From Hyphomicrobiales bacterium (GTDB lineage: Bacteria; Pseudomonadota; Alphaproteobacteria; Rhizobiales; Xanthobacteraceae), in contig JAFKKN010000002.1 in NCBI GenBank assembly GCA_017305535.1, forward strand, positions 186,001 to 250,000: 64,000 bases of DNA, in the 5' to 3' direction. The notes beneath the pieces were generated by a model that made no database searches, was not told the DNA's origin, and saw nothing but the letters and a program-made list of their open reading frames with translations. Below, one piece after another: positions 42,079 through 50,940 of the stretch; the stretch's first letter is position 1; each line of letters begins with the position of its first letter. The translations under genes were made by a program, and so were the position numbers.

Positions 42079-42897
42079 TCACGCCGCGCGATCCGTTGCG
42101 CGCTCGTGCACGCGCAGGATGCGATCGGTGAATGCACCGAGCGCCGCCAGCGCCTCGTTCGGCACCTCACGATGCAACGAATGTCCCGCGCCGGAAATCA
42201 GCGTCACATCGACCGGACAATAGCACTCCTCCTGCGCGATCGCGATCTGCAAGTCAGTGCCATACTGATCGTGCGTGCCCTGAATGATCGCGACCGGCAC
42301 GCGGATGTAAGCGAGATATTCCGAGATATCCCAATCGCGGAATTGCGGATTGAGCCAGGTGTCGTTCCAACCGTGAAAAGCGTTATCGACGTTCTGGTGC
42401 CAGCGCGCGAGTTTTGCGCGCAACCCGCCGTCGAGATAATCGTCGCGCGTCCTGGCAATGGCTTTGAGGTTCATCTCCTCCATCACGAAGTGCGGCGCCA
42501 TCAGCGCCACGCCGCGCACGCGATGATCCTGAATACCGCCGGCATAAATCGCCGCGATCGACGCGCCGTCGGAATGGCCGATCAGAAAGCCGCGTTTGAA
42601 GCCGATCGCATCCAGCACGCGAGGCAGCACCTCGAGTGCTTCGACATGCATATAGTCCGGACCGCGTGGCATCGCGGCCGGACTCGACGCGCCATAGCCC
42701 GCGCGTGAATAGACGAACACGCCGCAACCGGTCATCTCCGCGAGGCGCTCGGGAAAATCTCCCCACAGCGCCGCGCAGCCGAGCCCTTCGTGCAACAACA
42801 TCAGCGTCGGCGCAGCGTCGGGCATCGGCCCGACCATGCGATACTCGATCTGCGCATCGCCGATGGCGAGTGTTCCTTGAGAGGACAATGTTGTCAT
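42079..42897 (-). CDS. Alpha/beta hydrolase in the benzoate cluster
   Basis: The 272-residue protein has an alpha/beta hydrolase fold. It has TLMLLHEGLGCAALWGDFPE (oxyanion region, ~residue 32), VFVYSRAGYGASS, the nucleophile elbow GFLIGHSDGASIAAI (Ser in GHSDG, ~residue 107), and VDVTLISGAGHSLHRE with the catalytic His. A hydrolase of this kind sits in many box clusters and may handle a CoA thioester or by-product. Its substrate is not established. It follows the ligase after a repeat. Confidence 0.83.
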   Translation of the reverse strand: MTTLSSQGTLAIGDAQIEYRMVGPMPDAAPTLMLLHEGLGCAALWGDFPERLAEMTGCGVFVYSRAGYGASSPAAMPRGPDYMHVEALEVLPRVLDAIGFKRGFLIGHSDGASIAAIYAGGIQDHRVRGVALMAPHFVMEEMNLKAIARTRDDYLDGGLRAKLARWHQNVDNAFHGWNDTWLNPQFRDWDISEYLAYIRVPVAIIQGTHDQYGTDLQIAIAQEECYCPVDVTLISGAGHSLHREVPNEALAALGAFTDRILRVHERATDRAA

Positions 42898-42931
42898 GAT
42901 GCACGCCCACCTCTCCGCGAGACGCGGCCTA

Positions 42932-43034
42932 CTCTCTCCCCCCTTGTGGGGGAGAGGTGGAGAGGGGGGTATTGGCGAGCACTGATGTCGCGGCTCACCC
43001 CCCTCCCTGACCCTCCCCCACAAGGGGGGAGGGA
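42932..43034. repeat. Diverged family D-like palindromic repeat
   Basis: It has CTCTCCCCCCTTGTGGGGGAGAGGTGG and CCCTCCCCCACAAGGGGGGAGGG as two hairpins with GGAGAGGGGGGT and CACCCCCCTCCC arms between. It is similar in plan to the family D copies but with TTG/CAA loops. It lies between the ligase and the hydrolase. Confidence 0.72.
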
Positions 43035-43096
43035 ACGACTACGGGACGCGCGTGCGCGGAAACCATCACCCAAACTCGTCATCACGACTTTACCCT

Positions 43097-44638
43097 TCAT
43101 CCCTCACGCAACTTGAAGCGTTGGATCTTTCCGGTTGCAGTTTTCGGCAACGCGCCCACCACTTCGATCCAGCGCGGATATTTCCACGGCCCGACCGCGT
43201 GCTTGACGTGCTCCTTCAGCGACTCGTTCAAACCATCGATTGCCGCGCCCGGCTTCAGCACCACGAACGCTTTCGGCTTGAGCAAGCCTTCGCCATCCGC
43301 TTCCGGCACCACCGCGGCTTCCGCCACGGCCGGATGCGTGATCAGCGCGCTCTCGACTTCGAACGGCGACACCCAGATGCCCGACACCTTGAACATGTCG
43401 TCGGCGCGGCCGCAGTACGTGTAACGGCCATCGCCATCGCGTACATATTTGTCGCCGGTGCGGGTCCAGTCGCCTTCGAATGTCCGGCGCGATTTGCTGC
43501 GCTGATTCCAATAGCCTTCACCAGCGGATGGCGCATTGACCAGCAACTCGCCGACATCGCCGTCGGCGACATCGTTGCCGCTCTCATCGACCAGCCGCAC
43601 CTGATAGCCGGGCACCGGCCGCCCCGAGGTGCCGTACTTCACGTCACCGGGCGCATTCGACAGGAAGATGTGCAAGAGTTCGGTCGAGCCGACACCGTCG
43701 AGAATATCGACGCCGAACCGTTCGCGCCAATGACTGCCGACCGACTCCGGCAGCGCCTCGCCCGCCGACGTGCAGACGCGCAGCCGCGAACCGCCGCTGG
43801 CATTCTTCAACGTCTCGTCGTTGAGCATCGCCGCGAACAATGTCGGCACGCCGAAAAAGATGCTGGGATTATATTTCTGCATCAACTCGAACATCCGTGC
43901 CGGCGTCGGCCGCTCGCTGTTGAGCACCGTCGTCGCGCCGACCGACATCGGAAACGTCAGCGCGTTGCCGAGGCCATAAGCGAAGAACAGTTTCGCCGCC
44001 GACAGGCCGACATCGTCCCCGCGAATGCCGAGCACCTGCTTGGCATAGGTGTCTGCGGTCGCGGCGAGCGAAGCATGCAGATGCCGCACGCCCTTCGGCA
44101 TTCCGGTCGAGCCCGACGAATAGAGCCAGAACGCCGGCTCCTCCGGATGCGTCGCTGCCGTGGTGTATTGATCAGATTCCTTGACGATCTCATCCGAGAA
44201 CTTCAATTGCCCATCGGCATTAGCGCCGGAAATCACCACATGCTCGAGATCGGACATCCGTCCAGCAACATCGCGCAACGCCGGCCACAGTTCTTCCGAC
44301 ACGAACAACACCCGCGCGCGACAATCGGCGAGGATGTAGGCATATTGTTCGGCGGTGAGCAGCGTGTTGAGCGGCACCGGCACCACGCCGGCGCGGATCG
44401 CGCCGAGAAACACAATAGGAAAATCCACCGTGTCGAGCATGATCATCGCGACACGCTCTTCACGGCGCACGCCGAGTCGGCGCAGCAGGTTGGCGAGGCG
44501 TCGGCTTTGCGATTGCAATTGGCCGTAGGTCAGGTCATTGACGGTGTCGGTGAAGGCGAGCTTGTCGCCCCGCCCCTCATCGACATTGCGGTCGAGCAGC
44601 CAGGTCACGGCATTGTAGGAATTCAGCGACCCGGTCAT
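43097..44638 (-). CDS. Benzoate-CoA ligase
   Basis: The ligase converts benzoate, ATP and CoA to benzoyl-CoA, the entry to the box pathway. The 513-residue protein has the adenylation motifs WLYSSGSTGMPKGVRHLHAS (A3, ~residue 158), SAAKLFFAYGLGNALTFPMSVGATT, SAGEALPESVGSHWRERFGV, DGVGSTELLHIFLSN (A5), GDKYVRDGDGRYTYCGRADDM (A7/A8), and LPKTATGKIQRFKLREG with the catalytic Lys (A10). These match BadA/BclA-type benzoate ligases closely. The start is ATG 44638 (alternatives 44659 and 44674). It is divergent from boxR. Confidence 0.94.
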   Translation of the reverse strand: MTGSLNSYNAVTWLLDRNVDEGRGDKLAFTDTVNDLTYGQLQSQSRRLANLLRRLGVRREERVAMIMLDTVDFPIVFLGAIRAGVVPVPLNTLLTAEQYAYILADCRARVLFVSEELWPALRDVAGRMSDLEHVVISGANADGQLKFSDEIVKESDQYTTAATHPEEPAFWLYSSGSTGMPKGVRHLHASLAATADTYAKQVLGIRGDDVGLSAAKLFFAYGLGNALTFPMSVGATTVLNSERPTPARMFELMQKYNPSIFFGVPTLFAAMLNDETLKNASGGSRLRVCTSAGEALPESVGSHWRERFGVDILDGVGSTELLHIFLSNAPGDVKYGTSGRPVPGYQVRLVDESGNDVADGDVGELLVNAPSAGEGYWNQRSKSRRTFEGDWTRTGDKYVRDGDGRYTYCGRADDMFKVSGIWVSPFEVESALITHPAVAEAAVVPEADGEGLLKPKAFVVLKPGAAIDGLNESLKEHVKHAVGPWKYPRWIEVVGALPKTATGKIQRFKLREG

Positions 44639-44709
44639 GCCGCGCCCCCAATCAACCATCCGTTTGAATAGCACATGCGCGCTTGGCCTCCTCCCAATCT
44701 CGAATTATT

Positions 44710-44725
44710 CTGAATTATATTTCAT
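44710..44725. promoter_or_regulatory. AT-rich shared motif in the ligase/boxR divergent region
   Basis: CTGAATTATATTTC (44710-44723) matches 13 of 14 bases with the reverse complement of 51157-51170 (CTGAATTATAATTC) before the ABC-transporter operon. On the other strand ATGAAATATAATTC (44725-44712) matches 11 of 14 with ATGCAGCATAATTC (51123-51136). Such AT-rich identity is striking at the local GC content. It may be the operator of BoxR. Confidence 0.5.
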
Positions 44726-44812
44726 ATAGAGACACTCGATGCGCTTGCTGTCAATCACTTCCGGCACTATGTTTCCAAAATCGCCCTCGGATGGGATATA
44801 GAATCAGGCGGC

Positions 44813-45727
44813 ATGACCGAGCAGCCCAATCCAGAAGACAGCTTTCTTGAGGAACTTGGCCGCCGCGTGCGCACCATGCGGGGCCTGCGCGGCATGTCAC
44901 GCAAGGTGCTCGCGAAAGTCTCCGGCATTTCCGAGCGCTATATCGCCCAGCTCGAAAGCGGCAAAGGCAACGTCTCGATCGTGCTGCTACGCCGTGTGTC
45001 GAACGCGATGGCCGCGCATCTCGAGGATCTGATCCCGTCGAGCGACCCGGCGCCGGACTGGCCGGTGATCCGCGAATTGATGCGACAGGCCACGCCAAGC
45101 CAGATCGCGCAGGCAAAGAACATCCTGTCCGGCCATGGCATGAGCGACGCGGCGAGGCAGCGCCAAATGCCATTCGCCGGCATCGCGCTGATCGGCCTGC
45201 GCGGCGCCGGCAAATCGACGCTCGGACGCATGCTGGCGAAACAGATCGGCTGGGGCTTCGTCGAACTCAACAAGGAGATCGAACAGGAAAACGGTCTTTC
45301 GGTCGCCGAGATCATCGCGCTCTACGGACAGGAAGGCTTTCGCCGTATGGAGCAGGCCGCGCTCGGCAAGCTGCTGGCGCGCAAGGAACTGATCGTGCTC
45401 GCCACCGGCGGCGGCATCGTTTCCGAGCCGCTGACCTTCGATCTTATCCTGTCGTCGTTCTATACGATCTGGCTCAAGGCCGAACCCGAGGAACACATGG
45501 CGCGGGTGCGGCGACAAGGCGATTTGCGGCCGATGGCCGACGACCGCTCGGCGATGGCCGAGTTGCGCACCATCCTGCTCAGCCGCGAACCGCTCTACGC
45601 ACGCGCCTCGACCGTGGTGGACACCGCAGGGCAAAGCGTCGACGGTGCGGCCGCACGATTGCTCGGCGCGGTGGCACCCGTGCTGGCCGGCAACGCCTCG
45701 TTCCGGCCAGGTACTATCGCATCCTGA
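44813..45727 (+). CDS. boxR: BoxR/BzdR-type transcriptional regulator (XRE HTH plus shikimate-kinase-like domain)
   Basis: The 304-residue protein has an XRE helix-turn-helix domain at residues ~11-72 (LEELGRRVRTMRGLRGMSRKVL, GISERYIAQLESGKGNVS). After a linker comes a shikimate-kinase-like domain from ~120 (GIALIGLRGAGKSTLGRMLA with Walker A at 128-136, ATGGGIVSE, RPMADDRSAMAEL). In BzdR/BoxR of Azoarcus the kinase-like part binds benzoyl-CoA and releases repression. It is divergent from the ligase, so it likely controls ligase, boxABC and the transporter. The start at 44813 gives MTEQPNPEDSFLEELG. Confidence 0.93.
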   Translation: MTEQPNPEDSFLEELGRRVRTMRGLRGMSRKVLAKVSGISERYIAQLESGKGNVSIVLLRRVSNAMAAHLEDLIPSSDPAPDWPVIRELMRQATPSQIAQAKNILSGHGMSDAARQRQMPFAGIALIGLRGAGKSTLGRMLAKQIGWGFVELNKEIEQENGLSVAEIIALYGQEGFRRMEQAALGKLLARKELIVLATGGGIVSEPLTFDLILSSFYTIWLKAEPEEHMARVRRQGDLRPMADDRSAMAELRTILLSREPLYARASTVVDTAGQSVDGAAARLLGAVAPVLAGNASFRPGTIAS

Positions 45728-45728
45728 C

Positions 45729-46205
45729 ATGACGACGCTGGGCGACCTGCTGCGAACACGCGGACTAATAACGAGCCGCGTGGTCGCTATTCGCAACACG
45801 CTGCATCCTGACGATACGTCGTCGGACTTCCGCTCCATCGACGACGTACAGCGCGCCGCCGCGCTCGCAACCTATGACCGGATGCAGGACGGTCCGCGCT
45901 TTGGCGACGATGCCGAGGTGCTGTCCTTCATCGCGACGGACGATGGTGGGGCCAAGTTGACAGCGTTTCGCCGTTTCACGCGGCGCGAGCGCGGCAACGT
46001 GCCCGGCGATATCGTCTACGACTATGACGCCGCACCATTGCTGCACGCCTTCATTACGCGCGCAACGCAGCCAACGTTCTACGATACGCACGATCTCGAT
46101 ACGCTCGACGATCTTGTCGGCAAACTCACGGTCCGATGGCCCGAGCCGCTGCACGAGAACATCCGGGCAGCAAACGACGAGAACATCGTCGTCGTCGAAT
46201 TGTAA
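45729..46205 (+). CDS. Orphan protein resembling the N-terminal half of GIY-YIG nucleases, no nuclease domain
   Basis: The 158-residue protein starts 1 bp after the boxR stop, so it is probably in the boxR message. It has a leading segment (LGDLLRTRGLITSRVVAIRNT), a charged middle, and YDTHDLDTLDDLVGKLTVRWPEPLHENIRAANDENIVVVEL at the end. The ending is reminiscent of the conserved N-terminal half of certain GIY-YIG endonuclease-like proteins (GKL-V-WP followed by an Arg/Asn-rich and hydrophobic end). No GIY-YIG catalytic motif is present. The relation is a weak pattern judgement. Function unknown. Confidence 0.5.
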   Translation: MTTLGDLLRTRGLITSRVVAIRNTLHPDDTSSDFRSIDDVQRAAALATYDRMQDGPRFGDDAEVLSFIATDDGGAKLTAFRRFTRRERGNVPGDIVYDYDAAPLLHAFITRATQPTFYDTHDLDTLDDLVGKLTVRWPEPLHENIRAANDENIVVVEL

Positions 46206-46219
46206 TCGCGCGATCCGCG

Positions 46220-46930
46220 CTACACGCCGAGATGCCGCTCCAGCAATTCCGGCTGCGCCATTAAATCCGCCGGTGCGCCATTGAACACCACCGTGCCCTT
46301 CGACAGGACGATGGCACGATGGGTGATTTTTGCCAGGCTGCGGAAATCCTTGTCGACCACAATGGTGGCGATGCCCTCGCCACCAATAACACCGAGCGTT
46401 CTCCAGATGTCCTGCGCCACCAGCGGCGCCAGCCCTTCAGTCGCCTCGTCAATCAGGATCAAATCGGGATTGGTCATCAGCGCGCGGCTGATGGTGAGCA
46501 TCTGCTGCTCGCCGCCGGACAATTGATGCCCGCCATTGCCGCGCCGCTGATGCAAACGCGGAAACAGTTCGTAGATGCGCGTCAACGTCCACGCCTGACG
46601 GCCATCGCGGCCCGGCCGCGCCGCCATGGTGAGATTTTCCTCCACCGTCAGCGAGCCGAAGATGCCGCGCCCTTCCGGCACAAGCGCGATGCCGGCGCGG
46701 GCGATATCTTCCGGCGCCGCGCCGCGCACGTTGCGCCCGGCAAAGTCAATCTCGCCGCGACAGTCGGCCACCAGTCCCATCAGCGAGCGCAGCAGCGTGG
46801 TCTTGCCCATGCCGTTGCGACCGATCAGCGCGACCTGCTCACCGCGTGCGACCGCGAGATCGATGCCGTGCAGAATCTGGCTCGCGCCGTAGAAGGCTTC
46901 GAGATGCGCGACCGCGAGTAACGCACTCAT
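46220..46930 (-). CDS. Branched-chain-type ABC transporter ATP-binding protein LivF-like
   Basis: The 236-residue ATPase has Walker A GRNGMGKTT (~residue 37), LVPEGRGIFGSLTVEENL, signature HQLSGGEQQMLTISRAL, and Walker B DLILIDEATEGLAP, the LivF pattern. It works with the adjacent LivG-like ATPase, two permeases and a binding protein. Located next to benzoate genes, the system is likely to import benzoate or a related aromatic acid rather than leucine. It overlaps the LivG-like gene by 4 bp. Confidence 0.92.
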   Translation of the reverse strand: MSALLAVAHLEAFYGASQILHGIDLAVARGEQVALIGRNGMGKTTLLRSLMGLVADCRGEIDFAGRNVRGAAPEDIARAGIALVPEGRGIFGSLTVEENLTMAARPGRDGRQAWTLTRIYELFPRLHQRRGNGGHQLSGGEQQMLTISRALMTNPDLILIDEATEGLAPLVAQDIWRTLGVIGGEGIATIVVDKDFRSLAKITHRAIVLSKGTVVFNGAPADLMAQPELLERHLGV

Positions 46931-47697
46931 GATGCGTCTCCGTGGTCCCCGAGATAAGCGCTGCGTACCGCCGGATGCGTCCGCACCTCCCGCGGCGATC
47001 CGCTGGCGATGACGCAACCGTCATGCATCACGGTCAGGCGATCCGCCAGTTCGAACACGGCATCCATATCGTGCTCGACCAGCAGTACCGCGCGACCAAC
47101 TTTCAGCGAGGAGATCAGATCGATGATACCGCGCGCTTCCGCCTGCCCCATGCCGGCCAGAGGTTCATCCAGCAGAATGATGCGCGGGTCGGTCGCCAGC
47201 ACCATGGCGATTTCGAGCTGACGCTGTTCGCCATGGCTGAGGTCGCTCGCGACAATTTGCGTCTGCGCCGTCAGACCGACTCTCGCGATGGCCTGCGCGG
47301 TGAGATCGTGAACGTTTGTATCGGAGCGCACCGAACCAAACATTCGCAACGGCGCCGGCGAGCGCGCCTGTGCGGCGAGGCGCACGTTTTCGTGCACAGT
47401 GAATCTCGGGAAGATCGTGGTCTTCTGATAGGCGCGACCGAGGCCATGGCGTGCGCGGCGATCCGGTGGCAGCCGTGTGACGTCGGCAGCGTCCAGCATG
47501 ATCGCGCCGTCGTTGGCGAACAGTTCGCCGGACAAGAGATTGATCAGAGTGGATTTGCCGGCGCCGTTCGGGCCGATCACCGCGTGGATCTCGCCGACAT
47601 GAACATCGATCGAAACATCGGCAACGGCCCTGAGCCCGCCGAAATGCTTGTGCAGCCCGGTGGCACGAAGGGCGATGTTGGAAGCCGTACTAGCCAT
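46927..47697 (-). CDS. Branched-chain-type ABC transporter ATP-binding protein LivG-like
   Basis: The 256-residue ATPase shows Walker A IGPNGAGKSTLINLL, GLGRAYQKTTIFPRFTVHENV (LivG-type Q-loop region), signature LSHGEQRQLEIAMVL, Walker B RIILLDEPLAGMG, and a C-terminal VRTHPAVRSAYLGDHGDA tail. It overlaps the permease gene by 8 bp and the LivF-like gene by 4 bp. Its close linkage to the binding protein and permeases marks a complete HAAT-type importer. Confidence 0.92.
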   Translation of the reverse strand: MASTASNIALRATGLHKHFGGLRAVADVSIDVHVGEIHAVIGPNGAGKSTLINLLSGELFANDGAIMLDAADVTRLPPDRRARHGLGRAYQKTTIFPRFTVHENVRLAAQARSPAPLRMFGSVRSDTNVHDLTAQAIARVGLTAQTQIVASDLSHGEQRQLEIAMVLATDPRIILLDEPLAGMGQAEARGIIDLISSLKVGRAVLLVEHDMDAVFELADRLTVMHDGCVIASGSPREVRTHPAVRSAYLGDHGDAS

Positions 47698-48694
47698 GAC
47701 GGCTCTCCGCGACCGGAGGCGCGGCCTGGCGCGGCGACGGTCCGTCCGCACGCGCGCCAACGATCATCGGCCACAACTGACGAACACCGCCGGGCAATGC
47801 CAGCACGATGACGATGATGATCAAGCCCTCGATCAGCTTCCAATAATCCGTGGAGGCTTTCAACACCTCCTCGAGCACGATCAGCACCAGCGCGCCGATC
47901 AGCGGCCCGGTGACCGAACGCAAGCCACCGATCAGCACCATCACCAGCACCGTAGCGGAGAGATGCCAGCCCAGCATCTGCGGCGCGACGAAGCCGAACT
48001 GCGCGGCGGCGAAGTAACCGGCGAGGCCCGCGATCGCGCCCGAGATCACGAAGGCGATCAACCGGATGCGATAGATCGGGAAACCGAGCGAGCGCGCGCG
48101 GCGCTCGTTGTCACGCGCCGCCGCCAGCGCATGGCCGAACGGCGATCGCACCAGCATGGTCAGCACCGCGATGGTCGCGATCAGGAAGAACAGCACCACG
48201 AAGTAGAATGCCATCGGCGAGGCCAGATCGAGCAACTGGTGACCGGCGATGGCGATTTCCGGCTTGGCGTTGACGTAAGCGCCGTCCGATCCGCCGGCGA
48301 TGCCGGTGTCGTGAAACAGGAAGAACAGCATCTCGCCGAACGCCAGCGTCACCATGATGAAGTAGACGCCACGGGTGCGGAGCGCCAACGCACCGATGAT
48401 CAGCGCAACGGCGGCCGCCGCCAGCATCGCCGCCGGCAGCGTCAACAACAGCGATGCGGGGTCATAACCCGGCGACAGCAGCGCGAGGACATAACCGGCG
48501 AGACCGAAGAACGCGGCGTGGCACAGGCTGACGAGACCGCCATGTCCCACGGCAAGATTCAGCGCCATCGCCAGAATGCCCATGATGAACGCCTTGCTGA
48601 CGAACTGGACATAATAGGTCGGCACCACGAACGGCAGCGCGATTGCCGCGGCAAGCAATACGACGGGAATGAGCCATCCGCGCATCGGCGTCAC
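47690..48694 (-). CDS. Branched-chain-type ABC transporter permease LivM-like
   Basis: The 334-residue membrane protein has about ten hydrophobic segments and the LivM family features GILAMALNLAVGHGGLVSLCHAAFFGLAGYV, ALRTRGVYFIMVTLAFGEML and the EAA-like loop DNERRARSLGFPIYRIRLIAFVISG. The GTG at 48694 overlaps the preceding stop (GTGA); an ATG 9 bp downstream is possible. It forms the channel with the LivH-like subunit. Confidence 0.9.
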   Translation of the reverse strand: MTPMRGWLIPVVLLAAAIALPFVVPTYYVQFVSKAFIMGILAMALNLAVGHGGLVSLCHAAFFGLAGYVLALLSPGYDPASLLLTLPAAMLAAAAVALIIGALALRTRGVYFIMVTLAFGEMLFFLFHDTGIAGGSDGAYVNAKPEIAIAGHQLLDLASPMAFYFVVLFFLIATIAVLTMLVRSPFGHALAAARDNERRARSLGFPIYRIRLIAFVISGAIAGLAGYFAAAQFGFVAPQMLGWHLSATVLVMVLIGGLRSVTGPLIGALVLIVLEEVLKASTDYWKLIEGLIIIVIVLALPGGVRQLWPMIVGARADGPSPRQAAPPVAESRHG

Positions 48695-49563
48695 ACCTCC
48701 CGCCGGCCGAGGATGCCGTTAGGCCGCCACAGCAGCACCGCTGCCATCAGCACATAGATCAGGATGCTGGAGACGCTGGGGAAGAACACCTTGCCGAAGG
48801 TGTCGGTGAGGCCGATCAGCAGCGCGCCGACCGCGGCGCCCGCCACCGAACCGATGCCACCGAGCACGACGACGACGAAAGAGAGGATCAACATGCCATC
48901 GCCCATGCCGGGAAACACCGTCGAGATTGGCGCGATGACGATGCCGCCGAGCGCGGCCAGCGCGATGCCGACGGCGAAGACGTAGCGATTGACGACATCG
49001 AACTTGATGCCGAGCACCCGCGTCATCTCGCGATTCTCGGCGCCGGCGCGCACGATCATGCCGATCTTGGTGCGGGTGATGACGAAGAAGATCAGCGCCG
49101 CGACAATCAAACAGAAGCCGCAAATGGCGAGACGATAGACCGGGTAGGACAGATTATCGGTAAGCTGGATCGAACCGGACAGCCACGCCGGCGGCGCCAC
49201 CGAATGCACGTCCTTGCCGAACAGGATCTCACGCGCTTCGTCGATGACAAGAATCAAGCCAAACGACAGCAGCACCTGCACCAGATGATCGCGACCGTAG
49301 AGCCTGCGGATGAATACGTTCTCCAACACCAGCCCGACCACGAAGGCGATCGCCACGCCCGCCACCATCGCGATCCAGAAACTGCCGGTGTAGGCCGCGA
49401 TCCAATAGGCCAGGTAGGCGCCGAACATATAGAACGCGCCGTGCGCGAGATTAATGACGCCGAGAATACCGAACACCAGCGTCAGCCCGCTCGCGACGAG
49501 GAACAGCACCATTCCATATTGAATGGCGTTGAGCAGTTGCACGCCGAAGGTGACGAGGTCCAT
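48691..49563 (-). CDS. Branched-chain-type ABC transporter permease LivH-like
   Basis: The 290-residue permease has the typical start LLNAIQYGMVLFLVASGLTLVFGILGVINLAHGAFYMFGAYLAYW, then DLVTF at the N-terminus and the C-terminal EAA loop region (ENREMTRVLGIKFDVVNRYVFAVGIALAALGG) and IGSVAGAAVGALLIGL. Its order before LivM, LivG and LivF and after the binding protein (after a repeat gap) follows the standard HAAT operon. Confidence 0.92.
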   Translation of the reverse strand: MDLVTFGVQLLNAIQYGMVLFLVASGLTLVFGILGVINLAHGAFYMFGAYLAYWIAAYTGSFWIAMVAGVAIAFVVGLVLENVFIRRLYGRDHLVQVLLSFGLILVIDEAREILFGKDVHSVAPPAWLSGSIQLTDNLSYPVYRLAICGFCLIVAALIFFVITRTKIGMIVRAGAENREMTRVLGIKFDVVNRYVFAVGIALAALGGIVIAPISTVFPGMGDGMLILSFVVVVLGGIGSVAGAAVGALLIGLTDTFGKVFFPSVSSILIYVLMAAVLLWRPNGILGRREV

Positions 49564-49614
49564 TCAAGTCATTCCATGAAACAGAATAGTCAATCACCTG
49601 GCTAGGAATCGGAG

Positions 49615-49700
49615 CGTCATTGCCGGGCTCGACCCGGCAATCCATCGCTTCAAAAGCCTTCTTGCTAGATGGATGCGCGGGTCAAGCCCGCGCATGACGA
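49615..49700. repeat. Palindromic repeat, family A (copy 5), between binding protein and permease genes
   Basis: It starts GCGTCATTGCCGGGCTCGAC and ends TCAAGCCCGCGCATGACGA with CCGGCAATCCATCG and AGATGGATGCGCGGGT arms. It lies in the gap between the binding-protein gene and the LivH-like permease gene. A hairpin there fits higher expression of the binding protein. Confidence 0.8.
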
Positions 49701-49740
49701 TCCTTGTGCCTACACGATGAGTACGGTTGGGCTCGACCTC

Positions 49741-50940
49741 TTACGCCAGCTTGCAGCCGCGCGCCGGATCGTCGACGTCCTTCTGCGCGATCGAGATCAG
49801 TTCGTTGCGACCATTGCGCACCTCGCGCAGATAGATGTTCTGGATCGGGTTGTGCGCCTTGTTGAAGCTGAGCGGGCCGCGCGGGCTGTCGATCTTGGCG
49901 GCGCCCATCGCCGCGATCATCTTGTCGCGTTGCTTGTCGTCGCCGCCCACCGCCGTCATGCCGGCGTCGAGCAGCGCCGCCGCGTCGTAGCCCTGCACCG
50001 CGTAGATATCGCCGACATTGCTGGTCTTGTCCTTGAATGCCTTGAGGAAGGCGACGTTGGCCGGAATGTCGAGATCATCGGCGTAATGCAGCGTGGTCCT
50101 GATGCCGTTGGCGGCGTCGCCCTGCGCGGGCAAGGTGCCGTCGGTGAGGAAGCCTGCACCATAGAGCGGAATGGTTTTACCGAGTCCTGCCGCCGCGTAG
50201 TCCTTGACGAACTTCACCGCACCGCCGCCCGCGAAGAAGCTGAACACCGCGTCGGGCTTCAACGTCGCAACACGGGTGAGCAGCGCCTGGAATTCGACCT
50301 CGGGGAATGGCACGGTCATCTTCTCGACGATATTTCCGCCGTGCTTCGTGAAGTTCTCAGCGAAAGCATCGATCATTTCCGCACCTGCGGTGTAGCGCCA
50401 GGTGATGGTGGCGACGTTCTTGATGCCAGCGTCGGCCAATACCTTGCCCATCGGGAATGTGGTCTGCCAGTTCGAGAACGAGGAGCGGAAGATGTTCGGC
50501 GCGCAGGCCGGGCCGGTGGCGTCGTTGGCGCCGGCATTGGGGATGATCATCAGGGTCTTGGTGTCGCGCGCCACCTTCACCATCGCCATCGCCACGCCGG
50601 AATGCACGGTGCCGATCACGACATCGGCCTTCTCGCGGCCGACCAGACGATTCATGTTGTCGGTCGCGGCTTCCGGCTTGGATTCGTCGTCGACCTGCAC
50701 GAACGCGATCTCGCGGCCGCCGAGCTTGCCGCCCTTCTGTTCGACATAGAGACGGAAACCATCATCGATGAATTTGCCGAGCTTGGCGTAAGTGCCGGTA
50801 TAAGGCAGCATCAGGCCGACCTTGAGCGGCGCGTTCTGCGCGATCGCCGGCGAACGCAACGCGGGCGCGACGGCAAGCGTGGCCGCGCCGGCCGCTCCGG
50901 TGAGCAAAGTGCGACGGCTGACGATCAGACGACTCGACAT
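49741..50940 (-). CDS. ABC transporter substrate-binding protein (branched-chain/aromatic acid type)
   Basis: The 399-residue precursor has an export signal with a twin arginine (SRRTLLTGAAGAATLAVAPA). The periplasmic-binding-protein fold of the LivK/HAAT family follows (LKVGLMLPYTGTYAKLGKFI, ADVVIGTVHSGVAMAMVKVA, IRSSFSNWQTTFPMGKVLAD-like region). Neighbouring genes encode the matching permeases and ATPases. The location suggests that it binds benzoate or a related acid, but this cannot be read from the sequence. The ATG at 50940 is preceded by AGGAGG-like bases (GGAGGAATAACC). Confidence 0.9.
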   Translation of the reverse strand: MSSRLIVSRRTLLTGAAGAATLAVAPALRSPAIAQNAPLKVGLMLPYTGTYAKLGKFIDDGFRLYVEQKGGKLGGREIAFVQVDDESKPEAATDNMNRLVGREKADVVIGTVHSGVAMAMVKVARDTKTLMIIPNAGANDATGPACAPNIFRSSFSNWQTTFPMGKVLADAGIKNVATITWRYTAGAEMIDAFAENFTKHGGNIVEKMTVPFPEVEFQALLTRVATLKPDAVFSFFAGGGAVKFVKDYAAAGLGKTIPLYGAGFLTDGTLPAQGDAANGIRTTLHYADDLDIPANVAFLKAFKDKTSNVGDIYAVQGYDAAALLDAGMTAVGGDDKQRDKMIAAMGAAKIDSPRGPLSFNKAHNPIQNIYLREVRNGRNELISIAQKDVDDPARGCKLA

